Part shown: positions 6,101-8,783 of the stretch, piece after piece
How the letters are laid out: every line of letters begins with the position of its first letter
Numbering within the stretch: the stretch's first letter is position 1
Assembly: GCA_036268995.1 (NCBI GenBank)
Contig: DATATB010000166.1
Span: forward strand, 1-8,783
Origin: DATATB01 sp036268995
Lineage (GTDB): Bacteria; Planctomycetota; Planctomycetia; Pirellulales; PNKZ01
DNA: 8,783 nt
Reading direction: 5' to 3'
Made by a program: the position numbers and the translations under genes
Notes under the pieces: model-generated
The model's database searches: none
What the model was told of the DNA's origin: nothing
What the model saw: the letters and a program-made list of their open reading frames with translations, nothing else

Positions 6101-8783
6101 AACCAGCGAGACGTTGAGCACCGACCCAACGGGCGCCTTAAGCGGAACGTTGATCAGCGCGACCGACTATGACGCTGCCGGCAATCCGGTCATCAGCATC
6201 GCCCCGCCGGTCGCCGGCCAGACGTACGATGGGATTTCCTATGACCGGGCCACGCTCAGCATCTACAACGACCGAAATGAATTGATCGAAGTGATCGGGC
6301 CTCATCCCGATGCTGCGGCCGCCGAGGCTGCGCCGATCGCCACCAACCAATTCGACGCCAATGGCAACCTCACTGCAAGCACCGACGCCGACGGTAATGT
6401 GACGTATTACACCTACAATGCACTAAACCAATTGGTCAGCCAGACGGTGCCACAACCGACCAGCGCAACGGCGATGCTCGACGAGGCGGACTATCCCAAC
6501 GGTTTCAGCGTCTCGGGCCCAGATGGCTGGGCGGTAGACGAGCTCCCAGGGGCGGTTGGAGGGCAGGTTGCCGTCATAAGCGCTAGCAATGACGGGAACA
6601 GCGCCGACTGGACTTTCGACGACCTCACGGCCGGGACCTACGAGGTCTATACCACTTGGGTTCCTTACACGAATTTGGCGCCAGACGCGTCGTTCACGGT
6701 CAATATAGGCAACGGCTCGCCCTCAACCGAGCCAGTCGACGAGGCGTCGGCGCCAAGCGGTATTACGTACGACGGCAGTAGCTGGCAGTCGCTCGGCCAG
6801 TACACCATTGATGGTGACTCGGCCGTGATCCAGCTCTCCGGAAGTTCATTCTACTCCAACGTCTTGATCGAGGCTGACGCCGTTTTGCTCGTGCGTGTTT
6901 CGATCCCGGCCACCTCCTACACCTATAATGCCGAAGGCGACGTCACCAGCACCACCGATCCGCTGGGCAATACCACGACGTACCAATACAACTACTCGGG
7001 CCAGAAAACGCTCGTTACCCAGCCCAACCCGGGCACGGCCCATCCCAACGGGCCCGGTAGTCCGCAAACCAGCTATCAATATAACGCGCTGGGCGAGCTG
7101 ACGCGGGTCACCGATCCAATGGGCTACACCACGGCCTACACCTACGACGCCGACGGCCGCGAGCTGACCGAAACCGATCCGGACCCCATTACCGGCCAGG
7201 CCCTGGATTCAAGCGGCGACCCGATCGGCCCGACCACTACCAACACGTACGATCTGGACGGCAATCTCACCAGCGTGACCGATCCGATGGGCAACGTCAC
7301 GGAGTACGTTTACAACGCGCTGAACGAAAAAGTGCAAGAGATTCAGCCCAACCCCGTCGACGGCACGGCTACCGGTCCGGAGACGGATTGGACTTATGAT
7401 AACGCGGGCGAACTGGTCGCCACGACCAACGCGCTGGGCGCCACGACCGACTATGTGTACGACGCGCTGGGCCGGCAGACGGAAGTCATCGACGCGGCGA
7501 ATTCCAACGGCATCCGGTCGACGACTGATACCACCTACGACGCCGCCGGCGACGTGATGAGCGTCACCACGCCCGACCCGGCTACCGGCCAGGCACAGGA
7601 CGCGGACGGCAATCTCATCGGCCCAACGACCACGTACAGCTACGACAACCTGGGCCGCAAAACCGAAGTGACCGATCCCGATCCGGACGGCTCGGGCTCA
7701 CTACCGGCGCCTGTCACCAGCTACACCTACGACGCCGTGGGCAACGTGCTCACGACCACCGACCAGCAGTCGGGCCTGGTCACAACGTATACCTACAACG
7801 CGCAAAACCAGCAGACCAGCCAGATGCTGTCCAACCCCGGCGCCGGGCTGAATAATGGCCCGATGACCAGCTCGACGTATGACGCGGCCGGCGAGCTGAC
7901 GAGCTCGACCGACGCCAACGGCAACATTACGTATTATACCTACAATCACCTGGGGCAGCAGACCAGCGTGAGCGTGCCGGAGCAGCCACAGAGCCCGCAG
8001 TCGACGCTTGTCGTGGGGAGCAACGCCGTGCAGAGCGGGACGTCGACGTATAACTACTCGCTCAGCGGACTCTCGCCCGGCATGTACGAAGTGCTGGTCA
8101 CGTGGACGGCGAGCGCCGATTTGAGCTACTACGCGGGCTACGGACTGACCGCTTCCGGGGCGACGTGGATGAATCTGGGCGGCTACGAGGTCGACCAGCA
8201 GCAATCGCCCGATCCCACCGGCCTGAACGGCGGCTGGTACTCGCTGGGTGATTATCTGCTGGTGGCGGGCGATCAGTTTAATATCAGCCTGTCGTCAGGT
8301 GATGGCGCGCCAACCTTTGTCGGCAACCTGGAAGTGATCCGCGTCTCCAACGTGGCCACCACCACCACATACAACAACGACAACCAAACGATCAGCACGA
8401 CCGACCCGCTCGGCAATACGACCGGCTACGGCTACAACGCGCTGGGCGAAAAGACCGCCGAAGACGATCCCAACCCGAACAACGGTGGGTATACGCCGGA
8501 GGAGACGTTTACCTACAACGCCGACGGCCAGATGCTCACCAGCACCCAAACGCCCAACGCTGGCGGCCAGGTGGATACGACCAGTTATAGCTACGACCAT
8601 CTGGGCCGGCGGACGAGCGTCACCGATCCCGACGGCAATACGACCACTTACACCTACAACGCGCTGGGCACCCAGACCAGCGAAACGGACGCCGACGGCA
8701 ATCTCACCACCTTTGCCTACAACAGCATCGGGCAACTCCTTTCCGAAACCGATCCCACCGGCGGCGTCACCAGCTACACCTAC
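3..8783 (+). CDS. Giant multidomain RHS/YD-repeat protein, partial at both ends
   Basis: One uninterrupted frame of 2,927 codons begins at base 3 and reaches the last base. The start codon, any signal peptide and the stop codon are all outside the window, so the protein exceeds 2,927 residues (roughly 300 kDa). The domain order is Ig-like tail (residues 1-58), FG-GAP propeller (about 62-398), transglutaminase-like (399-635), jelly roll (636-816), RHS-preamble region (817-1168), DUF6531-like (1192-1319), then YD repeats from 1320 to the end with two beta-sandwich inserts (2158-2300 and 2667-2782). RHS/YD proteins are typically secreted or surface exposed, and their repeats build a closed beta-shell that can hold a C-terminal toxin or act in adhesion. 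Composition supports an extracellular protein: no cysteine, very few lysines, many Thr, Asp, Gly and Asn. No frameshift is needed anywhere. The function of this protein is unknown. A toxin, an adhesin and a structural surface protein all remain possible because the C-terminus is missing. Confidence 0.96.
186..1196 (+). repeat. FG-GAP/VCBS-like beta-propeller, about seven repeats of 45-54 residues
   Basis: Repeats begin at about bases 261, 414, 564, 723, 873, 1008 and 1170 (residues 87, 138, 188, 241, 291, 336 and 390). The first five carry a D-x-N/D-G-D-G-x-x-D calcium-loop type motif: DFNGDGQTD, DVNGSGRDD, NFTGDGRAD, DFAGDGRSD and DFNGDEKED. Each is followed by a hydrophobic strand, a TG turn and a strand ending in STGTSF or similar, then a W-x-T/S-W linker. 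The sixth copy (SNFYASPVSG) and the seventh (GDFQTP) have lost the calcium ligands. Seven copies suggest an integrin-alpha-like seven-bladed propeller, usually a Ca-stabilised extracellular binding domain. The ligand cannot be read from the sequence. The calcium-loop motifs are directly visible; the blade count is an inference. Confidence 0.85.
1197..1907 (+). other. Transglutaminase-like module with catalytic Cys and His replaced (residues 399-635)
   Basis: This resembles the transglutaminase-like domain found ahead of DUF6531 and YD repeats in many large RHS proteins. The landmarks are VRNNVQFQAYFGEMKG (residues 406-421), GNAWDQAAYLQQLLEADGI (431-449), an AQWLG motif, QAWVQA (510-515) and LDPSWKF (528-534). 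An accessory segment, YENQVLSYLATNDPG to ADVPHTG and ending in VTIEL, matches the region that usually follows. In active enzymes the motifs read G-x-C-x-D, H-x-W-V-E and L-D-P. Here the Cys position is Ala433 or Trp434, the His position is Gln510, and only Asp529 remains. The domain is therefore predicted to be non-catalytic and to have a structural or binding role. Cys loss may be common among RHS-associated members, but the His loss is less expected. Confidence 0.7.
1908..2450 (+). other. Concanavalin A/LamG-like jelly-roll domain (residues 636-816)
   Basis: The segment opens with SSRFDPLTSWPTGSW and continues with TVEATVSP, SAGLVARYSSADGGTYYLA and NIYFVQDGV. It then runs LRFEVYG, ALSLYFNGTLIAS and AGEMGIYSSG, and closes on TDWYGYVDLFQA. 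This strand order (broad-range opening, GLVARY, Y-L-A, L-R-F-E, L-Y-F-N-G, G-x-x-G-I, final D-x-F) is characteristic of lectin or glucanase-like jelly-roll domains of the LamG or DUF1080 kind, which bind or process carbohydrates. No catalytic residue can be assigned. It sits between the transglutaminase-like module and the RHS preamble, regions that I recall as adjacent in related proteins, so it is probably an insertion. The exact family needs a profile search. Confidence 0.65.
2451..3146 (+). other. Uncharacterised linker region between jelly roll and RHS preamble (residues 817-1048)
   Basis: I do not recognise a named domain here. The start (VVNYTGGNNSYTAELTENG, residues 829-847) looks like the short beta-segment that carries an internally repeated 'ENGTVIASA' type hairpin in RHS preambles. 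Residues around LDQYAP to TQDIAIGINARQYSETYLDQ and NTAELAFNSNDLAAI appear helical, followed by a Ser/Thr-rich stretch with SNISNEVSGEVSYINTSYTS. It may be a helical spacer with a short beta-sheet. The frame remains open throughout and composition matches its neighbours, so it is part of the same protein. Confidence 0.5.
3147..3506 (+). other. Conserved module preceding the RHS domain (residues 1049-1168)
   Basis: The segment SSLENQVIEAVTNEPSISTA, then LYYAATNNIHLYTFN, then VQEIVNTVAAGYTVTVPQDE, then GTWTGMVFYEGINTST and YGFLIDNGITAAHGG follows a recurring pattern. I associate it with large bacterial RHS proteins: S-x-L-E-x-x-v-x-E, i-S-T-x-x-x-L, a v-x-x-G-x-x-V-x-v-P strand, W-x-G-x-x-Y and a final Y-x-I-x-G-G-x-x-G-G. 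The expected glycines at the end are partly replaced (DNGITAAHGG). It is probably an alpha/beta plug or linker between the transglutaminase-like module and the shell. Its function is not established. The recognition is from memory of the family pattern. Confidence 0.5.
3576..3959 (+). other. DUF6531-like RHS entry domain (residues 1192-1319)
   Basis: Landmarks in order are GDPINIVTGTM, then SLPDFGLPLTFSREYDSS, then GLGAGWMDNYSDTLTL, a weakly conserved strand pair, and a TDTDGLERTFQP segment before NYNGFVIAYD. The pattern GDPV-N-x-x-TG, D-F-x-L-P-G-x-x-L-x-F-x-R-x-Y-x-S, LGxGW is the signature of the DUF6531 domain that caps the start of the RHS/YD shell. Its place directly before the first YD repeat is the usual arrangement. 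The family is well known and the match is clear, though its exact end is approximate. Confidence 0.88.
3960..6473 (+). repeat. YD (RHS) repeat array, first block of about 31 repeats (residues 1320-2157)
   Basis: Repeats follow the pattern Y-x-Y-D/N-x-x-G-x-x-x-x-x-T-D-x-x-G-x-x-T with a usual length near 21 residues, for example TYDLLGHVLTITNALGQTTT. The first eight or so (3960-4700) are degenerate and irregular. Repeats from about 4990 to 5640 are the most regular. Inserts occur at 4626-4682 (a hydrophobic run) and 5691-5798 (a 36-residue non-YD spacer). In solved RHS/Tc structures these repeats form a beta-strand cage. Amino-acid identity between copies is moderate and codon choice differs, which suggests old duplications rather than recent slippage. 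Confidence 0.9.
4626..4682 (+). other. 19-residue hydrophobic run inside the degenerate YD region (residues 1542-1560)
   Basis: The residues ILLPGLAVAPVYIVSAIIV contain no charged side chain and interrupt a YTYN repeat start (EYEYYTYN) just upstream. The length is that of a membrane segment, but two prolines and a position deep within a secreted repeat array make a buried beta-hairpin or an inner-shell surface more likely. The hydrophobic run itself is directly visible; the role is not known. Confidence 0.5.
6474..6902 (+). other. Golvesin-C/CBM-like beta-sandwich insert 1 (residues 2158-2300)
   Basis: The YD pattern stops for about 143 residues. The insert includes a NGFSVSGPDGWAV opening, ADWTFDDLTAGTYEVYTTW (residues 2202-2219 approx.), then ASFTVNIGNG, PVDEASAP, SSWQSLGQYTI and a closing ADAVLLVRVS. 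The G-T-Y-E-V-x-x-x-W strand, the V-D-x-x-x-x-P turn, the W-x-S-L-G-x-Y strand and the final ADAV-x-x are those of the golvesin C-terminal-like domain, a carbohydrate-binding-module-like sandwich common in secreted planctomycete and myxobacterial proteins. YD repeats resume directly afterwards (SYTYNAEGDVTSTTDPLGN). It probably protrudes from the shell, perhaps as a ligand-binding module. Confidence 0.7.
7176..7253 (+). repeat. Long-unit motif copy A, paired with 7569-7646
   Basis: The 26 codons encode a PDPITGQA segment, then a D-S-S-G turn, then IGPTTTNTYD. They match the copy 393 bases (131 codons) downstream without gaps, with 17 of 26 residues identical by my count. The conserved core is PDP-x-TGQA-x-D-x-x-G-x-x-IGPTTT. 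It forms the extended linker of a long YD unit. Confidence 0.75.
7569..7646 (+). repeat. Long-unit motif copy B, paired with 7176-7253
   Basis: The second copy encodes PDPATGQAQDADGNLIGPTT and then TYSYD, in the same frame and at equal length. It starts exactly 393 bases after copy A. The in-between repeats also align loosely, so a block of about six YD units appears to have duplicated and diverged. Confidence 0.75.
8001..8348 (+). other. Golvesin-C/CBM-like beta-sandwich insert 2 (residues 2667-2782)
   Basis: A second break in the YD pattern holds about 116 residues. Landmarks are STLVVGSNAVQSG, then LSGLSPGMYEVLVTWTA (about residues 2688-2703), then YAGYGLTASG, then YEVDQQQSPDP, WYSLGDYLLVAGDQFNI and EVIRVS. 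It shares with insert 1 the G-x-YEV-x-x-TW strand, the VD-x-x-x-x-P turn, the W-x-SLG-x-Y strand and the final RVS, but is shorter and lacks the N-terminal strand of about 25 residues. The VDQQQ-P sequence is closer to the golvesin-like consensus than the VDEAS of insert 1. No catalytic motif is seen. It is likely a diverged paralogous domain. Confidence 0.68.
8355..8783 (+). repeat. YD (RHS) repeat array, third block, running off the window end (residues 2785-2927)
   Basis: Repeats resume immediately after insert 2 with TTTYNNDNQTISTTDPLGNT. They continue through YNALGEKTAEDDPNPN, YSYDHLGRRTSVTDPDGNTT, TYNALGTQTSETDADGNL and YNSIGQLLSETDPTGG to a final SYTY cut by the window. The repeats here are highly regular and G/C-rich in third positions. 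The array clearly continues downstream, where the RHS core and any C-terminal cargo would be expected. Confidence 0.9.

Larger units (their letters stand above)
6903..8000 (+). repeat. YD (RHS) repeat array, second block with alternating short and long units (residues 2301-2666)
   Basis: About 14 repeats lie between the two sandwich inserts. Short units of about 21 residues with a TDPxGNxT core (at about 6903, 7086, 7254, 7386 and 7725) alternate with longer units. The long units carry Pro/Gly-rich tails such as TQPNPGTAHPNGPG, TDPDPITGQALDSSGDPIG and SNPGAGLNNGP. Codons end in G or C more often than in the 5' part of the gene. The alternation suggests that a short-plus-long pair, about 45-55 residues, is the unit that has been multiplied. 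Confidence 0.9.

Noticed and set aside
6903..8783. Regularly spaced short repeats that might suggest a CRISPR array or a satellite
   Set aside because: The similarity is at the protein level, the copies differ in DNA sequence and length, and the reading frame is kept throughout. They are YD repeats.
8355..8783. A C-terminal toxin or RHS core with the DPxG cleavage motif
   Set aside because: The window ends while still in YD repeats. Neither a core signature nor a toxin domain is visible, so a polymorphic-toxin role cannot be claimed.

Overview
The whole 8,783-base window lies inside one enormous protein-coding gene on the + strand. Reading from base 3, the frame stays open to base 8783 (2,927 codons) with no stop codon, and neither the true start nor the true stop is in the window. 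I translated it end to end. It encodes an RHS/YD-repeat giant, a large secreted or surface-type protein with lectin-like and carbohydrate-binding-like modules. No RNA gene, promoter, terminator, origin, IS element or CRISPR array is visible, and there is no intergenic DNA.

Layout from N to C: (1) bases 3-176, the tail of a bacterial Ig-like domain; (2) about 186-1196, FG-GAP/VCBS-type repeats of about 50 residues, five with Ca-loop motifs and two degenerate, probably a seven-bladed propeller; (3) 1197-1907, a transglutaminase-like module in which the expected Cys and His positions hold Ala/Trp and Gln; (4) 1908-2450, a concanavalin/LamG-like jelly roll; (5) 2451-3506, a poorly characterised region ending in a module that commonly precedes RHS domains; (6) 3576-3959, a DUF6531-type RHS entry domain; (7) 3960-8783, about 50 YD repeats interrupted at 6474-6902 and 8001-8348 by two related golvesin-C/CBM-like beta-sandwich modules.

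The organism is most likely a planctomycete (Pirellulales-like). This is an inference from moderate-to-high GC, the very large Thr/Asp/Gly-rich secreted-type protein, and the mixture of Ig-like, FG-GAP, golvesin-like and YD modules. Other phyla with giant RHS proteins (Myxococcota, Verrucomicrobiota) are not excluded.

The most notable observations are these. The 2,927 residues contain no cysteine and only about 15 lysines. The transglutaminase-like domain looks catalytically dead. Two beta-sandwich modules are inserted at the same phase of the YD repeat. In the 3' half, short (about 21-residue) YD units alternate with longer ones that carry Pro/Gly-rich linkers. In known RHS proteins the YD repeats form a hollow beta-shell around a C-terminal cargo. 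Any cargo or toxin here would lie downstream of the window, so its existence and nature cannot be judged.
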